Positions 33,086-41,886 of a stretch of DNA of 64,000 nt are shown here, piece after piece. The number at the start of each line of letters is the position of its first letter. Within the stretch, counting starts at the first letter, position 1. Source of the DNA: Alitta virens (taxonomy: Eukaryota > Annelida > Polychaeta > Phyllodocida > Nereididae); the NCBI GenBank assembly GCA_932294295.1, contig OW028577.1, forward strand, positions 3,066,001-3,130,000, written 5' to 3'. The translations under genes and the position numbers were made by a program. The notes under the pieces are model-generated. The model was not told the DNA's origin and searched no databases. It worked only from the letters and a program-made list of their open reading frames with translations.

Positions 33086-34354
33086 TTATTTCAGAATGAC
33101 ATTCCTGGTACTGGATATCTCCATGAGAGCAGGTGTCTCAGCATGGATCAAGAGACATGCAGCCTCCGTGAGTGCAGTTTTAAAGCTGATGGACAGTCTG
33201 GTGTGGCCTTGGTCAGGCAAAGTGGAACTTCTGAATGTAGGTTTTATGTTAAATGCATACAATGCATAACTCCTGCTATAGTCTGACAAATTAATGTCAT
33301 TTGAAAAATCATTACCAAGCTCTTTGAATGCCTCATAAAGACTTAGGTAGCTGGGTGCTACCCCTGTGCCCTCATCATCAAAGGTTGGAGTGTAAGTTGC
33401 TATGGTGGTACCATTGACAGTTAGTGATATCCTGTTTAGATCAAATGGCTTAAAATTGAATGGGTTTTGTTTCACATCTCCATTGTATGCTTTAGCAGGT
33501 ACTAGGGCTGTAATAATTCTTGAAGGAAGCTGGTTGGGAAAGATATTTTCCAGGGTCCCTGATGTAAAACCAATAGGTAGGTTTTCCACTCTGATCTCCC
33601 TACGAGTGTAAGGGTACAATGCTGGCTGGGTTTCCAGTGTCCTAGCTATAGAGTATTGAACACTGGGGTCAAGATCAACCATTCTTGCTTTGAATACCAC
33701 ATCCTGCAATGTCAGCTTATAAGATACTGCTGTTTCAAGATTCATCAAGATAAATTCTTGCGGCATCCTGTCTAATTTGATGGTCAAACGGGTATTGTTG
33801 AGTAAGTATCTTTTCTGCATGAACACATCTTCATAGAGGGGCCCCTGTAACTCAACAGTGTTTGACTTTTGAAATAGTTTGTTTCTTCTGGCCCCTCCAA
33901 CATTTTCTGTAATCTTGTCCATATCCTTTGAGTCATCTTTAAAGTAGCCCTGTGCTTGAAGCTGACTGTCCTTGGTGTCTTTCTGATAACTTAGTAACGT
34001 ACTGAACATGGCTTTATAGGGATAGGCTTTGTTACTTGTGGTGACTTCTTTACCTTCAATTGTAACTGTGATTTTTTCCCACAGGCTATGTAGAATGTTG
34101 TTGGCTGGAATTACTTTTTTGGCAGTAGTAACAGCGGCACCATCTTTTTTAACAATTTTTAGTTTAACATAAAGCTGGCTGTTGTATAGATCAATAAAAT
34201 GCTTCTGCTCAGTGATATCAAAAAGCACAGGAGCCTCATCGGATAGCTGTGTTATGGGGCGGTAATCAGTATTGTATTCTCTCTCAACAGCAGTCTGCAC
34301 AACCGGCGGGGAAAACAAATCAAGCTCGGCCAAACTTGCGCTTTTTACTGCCAT
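33086..34354 (-). CDS. MCP: major capsid protein (double jelly roll)
   Basis: A 422-aa hexon-like capsid protein. The start motif LFSPPVVQTAVE, then YRPITQLSDEAPVLFDI, LYNSQLYVKLKIVKKDG and NNILHSLWEKITVTIEGKEV, and the YPYKAMFSTLLSYQKD segment are characteristic of Polinton/adintovirus major capsid proteins. Two beta-rich halves are separable (about 1-215 and 230-422). Trimers of such proteins build the icosahedral shell. The ATG lies 35 bases inside the end of the upstream basic-protein gene. The end of the gene contains AATAAA, which may serve as its poly(A) signal. Confidence 0.92.
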   Translation of the reverse strand: MAVKSASLAELDLFSPPVVQTAVEREYNTDYRPITQLSDEAPVLFDITEQKHFIDLYNSQLYVKLKIVKKDGAAVTTAKKVIPANNILHSLWEKITVTIEGKEVTTSNKAYPYKAMFSTLLSYQKDTKDSQLQAQGYFKDDSKDMDKITENVGGARRNKLFQKSNTVELQGPLYEDVFMQKRYLLNNTRLTIKLDRMPQEFILMNLETAVSYKLTLQDVVFKARMVDLDPSVQYSIARTLETQPALYPYTRREIRVENLPIGFTSGTLENIFPNQLPSRIITALVPAKAYNGDVKQNPFNFKPFDLNRISLTVNGTTIATYTPTFDDEGTGVAPSYLSLYEAFKELGNDFSNDINLSDYSRSYALYAFNIKPTFRSSTLPDQGHTRLSISFKTALTEAACLLIHAETPALMEISSTRNVILK

Positions 34355-34724
34355 TGCTGAAGATATCTGGATGCTGTCTCTTTCCTCGTTTCGTGTGTTG
34401 CTTGCTTGGTTTCTTTTTCTGATGTGGTCTAATTTGTGTCCCAGTCTTTTTATATACAGTAGTCTGCCTACGTTTCAAAACCTTTTTGGCAGATGGCTTT
34501 CTCTTTAGTTTTGATACACCATTTTCCATGACCATTTCTTCTTTTGCCTGTTCTAGTGTTTTCTTGATATTTGAGGTCAGCTCAACTTTCACTTGTTTAG
34601 GATCCTGTTTAGCAGAGAGAGTATCAATGACGTACTGGGGGTTATTCATCCCTGAATAACGTCTAAGTCCATCTGTCACAAATGGGGTGGGGCGGTCTGC
34701 TTGAGTTGTGTAATATGTGTTCAT
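34320..34724 (-). CDS. basic virion-associated protein
   Basis: A 134-aa protein with a neutral N-terminal half and a very Lys/Arg-rich C-terminal half (KRKPSAKKVLKRRQ, RPHQKKKPSKQHTKRGKRQ). The charge and the position just before the capsid gene suggest DNA condensation or a core protein, comparable in role to adenovirus core proteins; this is inference. It overlaps the major capsid start by 35 bases. A TATTAAAAG box lies about 47-55 nt upstream. Confidence 0.72.
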   Translation of the reverse strand: MNTYYTTQADRPTPFVTDGLRRYSGMNNPQYVIDTLSAKQDPKQVKVELTSNIKKTLEQAKEEMVMENGVSKLKRKPSAKKVLKRRQTTVYKKTGTQIRPHQKKKPSKQHTKRGKRQHPDIFSNGSKKRKFGRA

Positions 34725-34764
34725 GACTGAGTCCTCTGTATTACTGACTAAAGATGACTTGAAT

Positions 34765-35151
34765 TCATTCTTTTAATACAAAGTGTAGGGTGATGCGGGT
34801 CAGGCCGTCGTTATCTCGTATTTTCTTCTCAGTGCGGTCATTCAGTAAATATATATGGACTATGTCGATCAAGTCTTGCGGTACTGCAGTGTAAAAAGGC
34901 TGATAGTCTATGGTGTCTTTGGTTATGTGTCGTAAAATACTGAGCTGATTGGAACCAACAATGGTAGACGTACATATGTTACTGCACACATAGACTTGAT
35001 CGACAATGGTAGAGTCGTATTGACAAAGCCCCACCATCCATCTGCCTTTCAGTCTCAAAGGTCTGTTTAACTTTACTTTAAAGCTGGCAGGAGTATTTTC
35101 AAAGAGATCTGTACTCTGAGAGCTGTTGATAATAACATAAAACTCATTCAT
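34765..35151 (-). CDS. mCP: minor capsid protein (penton, single jelly roll)
   Basis: A 128-aa protein from the ATG at 35151; three more in-frame codon options upstream would add up to 7 residues. NEFYVIINSSQSTDLFENTP followed by FKVKLNRPLRLKGRWMVGLC is the usual N-terminal signature of Polinton pentons, which form the pentameric vertices. The chosen start overlaps the integrase stop by 8 bases (ATGAATGA), the same type of junction seen before the integrase. The frame is intact. Confidence 0.82.
   Translation of the reverse strand: MNEFYVIINSSQSTDLFENTPASFKVKLNRPLRLKGRWMVGLCQYDSTIVDQVYVCSNICTSTIVGSNQLSILRHITKDTIDYQPFYTAVPQDLIDIVHIYLLNDRTEKKIRDNDGLTRITLHFVLKE
34771..34779 (-). promoter_or_regulatory. 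TATA-like box TATTAAAAG
   Basis: On the minus strand upstream of the basic protein and major capsid genes, inside the last codons of the minor capsid gene. Confidence 0.4.
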
Positions 35152-36235
35152 AATTTTTAATTTCATCTGCATCAACCCAACTGTTGAATTTTGCAGGGTA
35201 ACCCAGCCAGCTGACTAACCCCTGACGTTTACCACCTTTAATGCGGTATCTGAGTACACGTTCTACTTTATATAGGTCATCATCCCCAACATGAGCCATC
35301 TGCAGCTCCTGTTCGTAAAAACTGCCTTTAATTTCTTCTTGCTGTAAGTCAATCAGCCTGTATCTGGGTGGATGTGAACGTACTTGTTTGTGGATAAGAA
35401 ATAATTCCTCAGACCATTTTTTATCGTAACCTGTGTCAAAGGGTCTTCTTGCATAAGAAACTCTAACCTTATCGCCTATTTTAAACTTGTAATAGACAGG
35501 AGTGTTTTCTCTCTTCAGTTCTATTGGCAGATATATTTTCTCATACAGCTCTTGTTGATTTTCAGGTGTGACCTTAGAAGGAGGCATACGGATGGAAGAG
35601 TGAATGGTATCATTGTAACTATGAACCAGAGACTCCAGGCTGTCAATGTAACGGTGGGTCTGGTGATGGGTAAAATAACGAAACAAGCGGCCCTTGACCG
35701 TCCTGATGGCTCTCTCTGCATAATTTGCATGGTAGACATTGTATGTGATGATGTGATGTATACCCAAAGATGATAGGAGTTCTTGAACTTGTTTTGCTTT
35801 GTATTCTGACCCCTGATCAGTCCTCAATGTCCTGGGTGCATTGTCTTTAGTAAATACTTTCTTCATGGCTTTTATCATTTCATCCCCAGTTTTTCTCTTC
35901 ATAGGCTCTATTCTTAAATATCGAGAAAACAGATCAATGAATATGGCCAGATATTTCACCCCATCATTTTGTCTACTGAATTTTTGCATGTCCATTAAAT
36001 CAGAGTCCCAGATTTCATTTATTTCCCCAACTAAAATGGCTTCCCTTGGGAATTTCTCTTTGGTAGGTTTGTGGAGGGAATAAGAGTACTGTTTTGATTG
36101 CCAGTCCCTGACATCTTTAAATCTTAATCTGAGTGGGTTGCCATCAGCTTTGATGCTTTGCCAAAATTTTGTTATCCCCGTGAAACTTCCTGCTTTATTG
36201 GTTTGGTAATAAATGGATTTCAAGTAATCATCCAT
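35144..36235 (-). CDS. INT: retroviral-type integrase with chromodomain
   Basis: A 363-aa DDE integrase. Catalytic residues fit D79 (WDSDLMDM), D140 (LRTDQGSEY) and E174 (NYAERAIRTVK). The N-terminal segment contains GSFTGITKFWQSIKADGNPL, with no clear HHCC zinc finger. The C-terminal residues (about 318-363) form a chromodomain with YKVERVLRYRI and LVSWLGYPAKFNSWV, which in related elements binds modified histones and may guide insertion. It inserts the linear element and makes the 6-bp duplication seen at the ends. The ATG overlaps the stop of a small upstream gene by 8 bases. Confidence 0.95.
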   Translation of the reverse strand: MDDYLKSIYYQTNKAGSFTGITKFWQSIKADGNPLRLRFKDVRDWQSKQYSYSLHKPTKEKFPREAILVGEINEIWDSDLMDMQKFSRQNDGVKYLAIFIDLFSRYLRIEPMKRKTGDEMIKAMKKVFTKDNAPRTLRTDQGSEYKAKQVQELLSSLGIHHIITYNVYHANYAERAIRTVKGRLFRYFTHHQTHRYIDSLESLVHSYNDTIHSSIRMPPSKVTPENQQELYEKIYLPIELKRENTPVYYKFKIGDKVRVSYARRPFDTGYDKKWSEELFLIHKQVRSHPPRYRLIDLQQEEIKGSFYEQELQMAHVGDDDLYKVERVLRYRIKGGKRQGLVSWLGYPAKFNSWVDADEIKNYE

Positions 36236-36473
36236 TGTCTGTCCTATCTTTTGCCTGCGTCCGATAGGATGGTGCCGGCAGTAACACCGAAATTGATGAT
36301 GACAAAAGAGTGACCCACAGCTCGGTGAGTGGGTGCTGGAGTGACAAGTTGACTATGCTGCTTAATATAACAATGTAGAGTGCTATCACTTGAGAAAAGT
36401 AGATAATCTTGTGTTTGTTAACTTTTTTACCCTGAATATTCAAGTCATCAGTGTTTACTGAATGAGACTCCAT
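36228..36473 (-). CDS. small membrane protein, first cistron before integrase
   Basis: An 81-aa ATG frame with a strong hydrophobic stretch (about 24-46, YFSQVIALYIVILSSIVNLS) and a second weaker one (52-66), flanked by polar ends. No family is recognised. Support for its being real: a TATAAAA box 34 nt upstream, and an 8-base stop/start overlap (ATGGATGA) with integrase identical in form to the integrase/penton junction. It could instead be a leader frame regulating integrase translation. Confidence 0.5.
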   Translation of the reverse strand: MESHSVNTDDLNIQGKKVNKHKIIYFSQVIALYIVILSSIVNLSLQHPLTELWVTLLSSSISVLLPAPSYRTQAKDRTDNG

Positions 36474-36506
36474 TTAGAAATGACACAAAAAAGGTACTCG
36501 ACACAG

Positions 36507-36513
36507 TTTTATA
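36507..36513 (-). promoter_or_regulatory. TATA box TATAAAA
   Basis: Minus strand, 34 nt before the ATG at 36473; the likely start of the transcript carrying the small membrane protein, integrase and penton genes. Confidence 0.6.
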
Positions 36514-36523
36514 GATAAACATT

Positions 36524-36529
36524 TTTATT
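36524..36529 (-). terminator. poly(A) signal of the polymerase gene
   Basis: AATAAA on the minus strand, about 75 bases past the polymerase stop and only 11 bases from the next TATA box. Confidence 0.6.
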
Positions 36530-36603
36530 AGAAGCAATAAATATATATATATATATATATGCACACACAGAGGTTACCCCCAAATTGACATGTTAACAAC
36601 AAG

Positions 36604-39600
36604 TTATATGCTAAGATAACCAAATGGTACAGATACATAATTGTCCAGCAAAATCCTTTTGTCAAAGACAAGATGAGCTGTCTTGTAGGTTGTTCTGTTG
36701 AAGATACCTCCATTAACTTTATCCCTGGTAAAAAGGTTGTAAGGAGGTAGCTTGATGGTCAGTTTTTGATTAATCAGATCCTGCATGCTTTGGAAATTGA
36801 CAATATGTATATTAGAAGAGTTGATGGTTAGGCCTTTAAACTTAACACATTCTGAACCATCAGTAAGTCTGTAGGCATAGGATTTTGGTCCTGAAGAAAT
36901 GAATTCAGTGATCCACTGACCCTGAGGTAGTTCATCTGTGAGTTGACCTAAAAAGTCCCCCAGGGGAGGCATAGGGTCCCCCTCCTTGGCTGTGTACAAA
37001 ACACTATCAGTGTCCATGTATAAAACTCTGCGGCCAAGGAAGTCAATGAGGTTGTACAGTTCAAGTCTGGCCCAGCATGTAGTGAATGATGCTATCACAT
37101 CATTGGATTTCAGGTTGTCTGGCTCAAAGGTTGTTCTGCTCTTGCTTTCTACCATTAGGCACTCTTCATTGACCATGTGGATGTTGATGATCTCTGTTGT
37201 GGGGTCATTCATCATTCTTTTAAATTTGACAGGATCTGTGAAATAATGATTCTTGGTCTGGTTGGGTTTCTGACCAAATTTACCCCAAAAGCTATTGAGA
37301 GCTAGCTTTGCAACAGTCCGTAGGCCTGGATTGTGTTTGATGTTCTCTTTTATAAGAGTGATTCCCTCAGCAGTCTGGTATTGCTCTATATACCTCTCCA
37401 TATCAGCATCAGTCTTGACCCAGCTGGGCTTTCCTGAGGATTCCTGCTTGATGCGGAGAAAGGTGTCCACATATTCCCTAAACAGGGTGTCAGAGGTCTG
37501 TTCCCAGTGGTATACTTCATATATCTTGAGAACAGTGTAGCCTTTTTCTATTGCTTTCATAATCTCTGGTGTGCAGTAGGTCCCTGTTATTGCTCTCTCA
37601 TCTGTTGTACACTGACAGGGTTTGATGTTTTCATTGTCACAGCATGTCCTACAGAGAGGAAATGTCAGTTTTCCTCTGCATCGGTAAGGTAGAACAGCAT
37701 GATACAGAGACTGCGGTGGGAGTATCTTCAACTTGGCTATACCAAAGTAAGATGCCATTGAATAATCAAAGTCCCTGGTTATTATCTTTGGGTGCCGGAC
37801 AGGTAGAGGCTTGTACTTGTTTATGAATGAATAGAGACTTGTGAAGTCGTAGAAATGGATCTTCTCCCCCGGCTGCACCTTGTGGTAGATAGATACTGGT
37901 ATAACCCTTCCTCCAAAAAAAGAAGATCTAATGTCCAGCCTCTGGGGTATGTCAAGCTTGGAAACAAAGTCATTCATCACTGGAGATTCCTTGACCTGCT
38001 GGTCAAATTGACATTCCCATATTGTCACCAGCTTGGGGGCTCTGGTCTTGAGAAATTCTTCTCTATTCATGGTCTTGTCATGGAGTTCTTGCATGGTAGA
38101 ACCTCCTGGCCTATCTCTTATATGTCTATCAGGAAAACAAGTAGCACATCCATGCCAACGGCAACCATAAAATTCATAGAGTACTCCACTTTCACTGGCT
38201 CCATCAATTCTATATTTGTCTACCTTGAACTCCCCAGTGTTTCTAGCATGTTGAATTGATATGTTGTTTTTATGACTGAGATATTCTAGCCACTGGATTG
38301 ACTTGTAGCTGTGGTTGTTTCTTGCAGTATAGCCATTGGATGGTATGTGTGCAATATCAGAAGCCTCAAATAGCTTTTCTTTGATTTCTCCTGCTGGCAC
38401 AGTGTCAGTTCCATTGTGATAATTGCCTCCCTTTTTCTTCAGAGTGACCTTACTGTTATCCTGCAGGGTAGCATCATAATATTCTACCAGGAAGTTTTGT
38501 CTGAAGATCTGCATGCAGGTTGATGCAATTGTAACTTCTGAGAAAGGATCAGTGCTTTGCATACCATCATCAGTTTCAACAGAGGTAACATCTTTAATTA
38601 GTTTTCTGAATGTCAATGATGCCTTTCTGAGAATCTCAACATCAGTCCGGCAGTATTCCTCCATGTCCTTGTGCATGTCATAGGGTCCTATTCTATTCCT
38701 GTACCAGTCAGCTTCAATGTCCCTGGAATAATATTGCATTTCAGGGTAACTAGCAAAATGCCTCTGCTGGAAGTGTTCCCTAGTATTGAATTTGTGTGGG
38801 AAGTCCCCCTTGTTTAGTGCTGCAGAAAGGCCTAGTGTCTTTGGTAGTTTTTTTAGAGCCATTGGCATGAAACGGTAGGAGTCTATGAATCTCATACTGA
38901 GTCCTGGGACATGCATGTAGAGAATCTTGGTGCCATTCCTTATGATCTTGGGAAATATACCATTATTGATCAGATAATGCTGAAGGAAAACAAAATCATA
39001 ATTACTGCCACAATGGGCCATTGAGGTATAACCTTTGTGGCTCTCATGAAATAACCAGCGTCCAAAGTCTTCAAGAGTATTTTGTCCTTTGAACATGACC
39101 TCCTTCTTGTAGCAGCTGGGGCAGGTTGAACTCTTGCTGTGGTTGTGACATTGTACACCACAGGAGTTGCAATGTGTCTGTTGGTCGGTACATTCTGAGC
39201 ATTCAGTCTGTGCAATGACCATATTTGGTATATGTTGAGAGAGCCCACAGTACCAAAGGTTACAATTACTGCATCTACGGCATGTTGGGCAAACATAGTC
39301 TTCAGTGCATGTCTGACAAGTTGACCTCTTAGTGGGCATGTAACCATCTTGACATTGAAAGACCTCATCCTGTGTTGCTTCAAAATCAAAAAATATGAAC
39401 TTCTCTGTACTTGGTTTTGCCTCAGCTGATCTCATGTAGCAGTGGTGCTCCCCTACAAAGAACAGACTACAGCACTGACATTGCCATTCATGGCAAACAT
39501 GCTCCTCTCTGCTTCGGTATAATGTGTTGAGCAGTTTCCTACAGCTTGTGCATTTGAAATACATATCACATCTGGAGAGTTTGTCTTGATCCTTCCTGGG

Positions 39601-41121
39601 TCCCTTCTGATATTGTTGTGTTTCCTTGTGAGTGTGGTAGCATTGCGGACTGCGACACAGTCTGTTGCAGTCTTTGCAATGGAGTTTGCCATCCCAGGTA
39701 CATTCTTCTCTATTGCATACAGGGCATCTTTGTGAACAGTGATGAGTGGAATTTCTCCCATAAAACTGGAGACATGCTGTGCAGATTTCTTTGCTAGCAA
39801 ATAAACCATGTATGTTTGTTATTGCATGAAAATGGTCTCCATCCTTGTAGAGAAATATTTTGGACTTCCTGGACTGGTTCCCTGCATATGTAACATCATG
39901 GCCTACTGTTTTGTCTATTACAACAATCTGTACATCAAGATGGTCTTCAAATTTGTGAAATTCCCTAATTTCAATTTGTCTGTTAGCAGGTAGTTTGACC
40001 TCTTTTAGTAGCTGGAGGGCTCTACTTAGCTGTGAATTAGATCCAGGCCGGTGAGCTCTTTGGTGGTCAATGAGATGGTGATATTGTGGATCTTCTTGAA
40101 GTTTTGCCATGCATATGACAATGGCTCTTGCAGCACAGGTAACATCATTAGGCAGCTCAGGAATGGTTACAATACATTTCTTTCTAAACAGAGAACTGTT
40201 CATGTCTTGAGTATTTGTGCTGGTGATGAGTAGTCTTTTTTGTTGTTTCTGAGAATGACAAATATGATGAGACTGCTTCTTGTAAAACATCTTGCAGTTA
40301 AAACAGATCTCTCTGTTTGGAAGGAGTCCTTCAATGTTGATTATGGAATGCATGCCATTGTCTTGGTATAGAAATATTCTGTTTTCTCTGGTTTCATTCA
40401 TGTGTAAGATGTTGTAGTCAGCATCAACAACAATTATTTGAACATTGAAGTGATCTTCAAATTTGAATAATTGTGACAGCTCAATTGATCTGTCCCAGGG
40501 GAGTTGTAGCTTGGTGAGTATTCTCCTTGCTCTTCCCAGTTGAGAATTAGCACCTAGTTGGTGTGCCTTATCTGCTCTGATTAGGTTGTTAAAAAGTGGG
40601 TCTTTCCTTAGTTTGGCCATGCAGACAATGATGGATCTGGCAACACCTGTAGTATCATTTGGTATTTCTGGAATAGTGATGATAGGACTGCCTCCACCTT
40701 TGTCAGGATGAAAAATACCAAAATTAACATGGAAAGAATTGTCAACACTGAGACTCTCATCAGACTGTAGCACTTTTTCCATGCGGTCCATAATGGTCTT
40801 TCCAGTGATGAGGGATTCAGGTCTCATATGAATAACAATATCCTGTCTGAGATCATTGTGCTGTATGACAACTCTTGCCTTATCATGTGGTCCATGTCTC
40901 TCTGTTGCCTTGTCAACTACATCTTGAAACATGTCCTCAAGTTGTTGTTGTATGTCTATCAATCTATGACCCATGTATTGCTGATCAAAGGTTGCTCTGA
41001 AGTTCCTTTCTTCATAGCCATATCTCCTGGCAACTCTATGCTGAATCTCCTTGATATGGTAAGGTAAAAGTCTTGGAGCTTTAACTCTTGAGTTATCATC
41101 AAATAAAGATCGTTTTGCCAT
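36604..41121 (-). CDS. POLB: protein-primed family B DNA polymerase
   Basis: A 1,505-aa polymerase. Exonuclease motifs: FFDFEATQD (D579, E581), SNYDFVF (N707, D709) and YCRTDVEIL (Y823, D827). Polymerase motifs: YDFTSLYSF (D1092), AKLALNSFWGKFG (K1272, N1276) and YMDTDS (D1370, D1372). Cys-rich zinc ribbons lie at about 465-560 and within the exonuclease (600-672). The N-terminal extension has two tandem homologous modules (about 146-290 and 316-463), each ending in C-x2-C/H-C zinc ligands. The second has an OTU-like DVTC (C329) and H432; the first has G159 where the Cys would be. It replicates the linear genome from a terminal protein. A TATAAAAAG box lies 33 nt upstream. Confidence 0.96.
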   Translation of the reverse strand: MAKRSLFDDNSRVKAPRLLPYHIKEIQHRVARRYGYEERNFRATFDQQYMGHRLIDIQQQLEDMFQDVVDKATERHGPHDKARVVIQHNDLRQDIVIHMRPESLITGKTIMDRMEKVLQSDESLSVDNSFHVNFGIFHPDKGGGSPIITIPEIPNDTTGVARSIIVCMAKLRKDPLFNNLIRADKAHQLGANSQLGRARRILTKLQLPWDRSIELSQLFKFEDHFNVQIIVVDADYNILHMNETRENRIFLYQDNGMHSIINIEGLLPNREICFNCKMFYKKQSHHICHSQKQQKRLLITSTNTQDMNSSLFRKKCIVTIPELPNDVTCAARAIVICMAKLQEDPQYHHLIDHQRAHRPGSNSQLSRALQLLKEVKLPANRQIEIREFHKFEDHLDVQIVVIDKTVGHDVTYAGNQSRKSKIFLYKDGDHFHAITNIHGLFASKEICTACLQFYGRNSTHHCSQRCPVCNREECTWDGKLHCKDCNRLCRSPQCYHTHKETQQYQKGPRKDQDKLSRCDMYFKCTSCRKLLNTLYRSREEHVCHEWQCQCCSLFFVGEHHCYMRSAEAKPSTEKFIFFDFEATQDEVFQCQDGYMPTKRSTCQTCTEDYVCPTCRRCSNCNLWYCGLSQHIPNMVIAQTECSECTDQQTHCNSCGVQCHNHSKSSTCPSCYKKEVMFKGQNTLEDFGRWLFHESHKGYTSMAHCGSNYDFVFLQHYLINNGIFPKIIRNGTKILYMHVPGLSMRFIDSYRFMPMALKKLPKTLGLSAALNKGDFPHKFNTREHFQQRHFASYPEMQYYSRDIEADWYRNRIGPYDMHKDMEEYCRTDVEILRKASLTFRKLIKDVTSVETDDGMQSTDPFSEVTIASTCMQIFRQNFLVEYYDATLQDNSKVTLKKKGGNYHNGTDTVPAGEIKEKLFEASDIAHIPSNGYTARNNHSYKSIQWLEYLSHKNNISIQHARNTGEFKVDKYRIDGASESGVLYEFYGCRWHGCATCFPDRHIRDRPGGSTMQELHDKTMNREEFLKTRAPKLVTIWECQFDQQVKESPVMNDFVSKLDIPQRLDIRSSFFGGRVIPVSIYHKVQPGEKIHFYDFTSLYSFINKYKPLPVRHPKIITRDFDYSMASYFGIAKLKILPPQSLYHAVLPYRCRGKLTFPLCRTCCDNENIKPCQCTTDERAITGTYCTPEIMKAIEKGYTVLKIYEVYHWEQTSDTLFREYVDTFLRIKQESSGKPSWVKTDADMERYIEQYQTAEGITLIKENIKHNPGLRTVAKLALNSFWGKFGQKPNQTKNHYFTDPVKFKRMMNDPTTEIINIHMVNEECLMVESKSRTTFEPDNLKSNDVIASFTTCWARLELYNLIDFLGRRVLYMDTDSVLYTAKEGDPMPPLGDFLGQLTDELPQGQWITEFISSGPKSYAYRLTDGSECVKFKGLTINSSNIHIVNFQSMQDLINQKLTIKLPPYNLFTRDKVNGGIFNRTTYKTAHLVFDKRILLDNYVSVPFGYLSI

Positions 41122-41153
41122 GCTGATATTGAAGATCTGGCAAGATGGATCAT

Positions 41154-41162
41154 CTTTTTATA
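41154..41162 (-). promoter_or_regulatory. TATA box TATAAAAAG
   Basis: Minus strand, 33 nt before the polymerase ATG at 41121. Confidence 0.65.
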
Positions 41163-41294
41163 GTAATCAGAAGTGGAAATGAAGTATTCTGATTGGATGA
41201 GATTAGTGTGTAATTTGATTGGTCTATGGGAGGGTCAAACAAGTCTGGACATGCAGCATACTTGATGACCTTAGATGACCTACAGTGGATGACC

Positions 41295-41582
41295 TTAGAT
41301 GACCTGCAGTGAATGACTCATACCAGTCTCTTCATTTGGGTCATGATCCTTTGTTCCTTCTTCATTCAATCTCCTCATAGCTTCAAGTTGCCAAATTATG
41401 CCATTTCTACTTTCATCATCAGGAGTTATTGGATGAATTATGTTTTTCTCAGTATTGAAAGTAACAGTAAGCTTTTTAAGACTGATTTTATCTGTGTAAC
41501 TTTCCATTTCTGAATGATAAAATGTTTCTCTCTCTTTATTTATAGAGACCAGAGTTATTTTTTGTTCAGCATGTATGATCAT
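41295..41582 (-). CDS. uncharacterised 95-aa protein
   Basis: Frame from the ATG at 41582. Charged, soluble composition with KLTVTFNTEKNIIHP and IIWQLEAMRRLNEEG. No family recognised and no strong TATA box. It is the outermost gene at the right end, on the same strand as the core block. A tandem GATGACCT-containing 24-mer lies just beyond its stop (41270-41310). Confidence 0.4.
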   Translation of the reverse strand: MIIHAEQKITLVSINKERETFYHSEMESYTDKISLKKLTVTFNTEKNIIHPITPDDESRNGIIWQLEAMRRLNEEGTKDHDPNEETGMSHSLQVI

Positions 41583-41886
41583 GTTGCTGTTATAGAGTAT
41601 TTTTAGATCCAAACAGATGAGTCATAAGATGAAGTAGTGAGAGATTTGATCAGTTACCATCAAATAACATCAAAGGATAGACAGGGGGTAGGATGTATCC
41701 ATACTTAAGTATAATGAGCCTAGTATATAATAGTAATGCATATAGGTAATTTATTTTTAGAAACTGACTCGTGTGAAATAATGTCAATTTTCACTATCAA
41801 CAATGATCAAAGGGGTAGAATTGTAAGCATTAGGCTAAACTATCATCCTTCAAAGGAGAGGATCGAGGTGACAGCTCTCACCTGGT
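41583..41886. other. spacer inside the right end
   Basis: AT-rich stretch with no gene seen between the last frame and the right inverted repeat. Confidence 0.6.
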
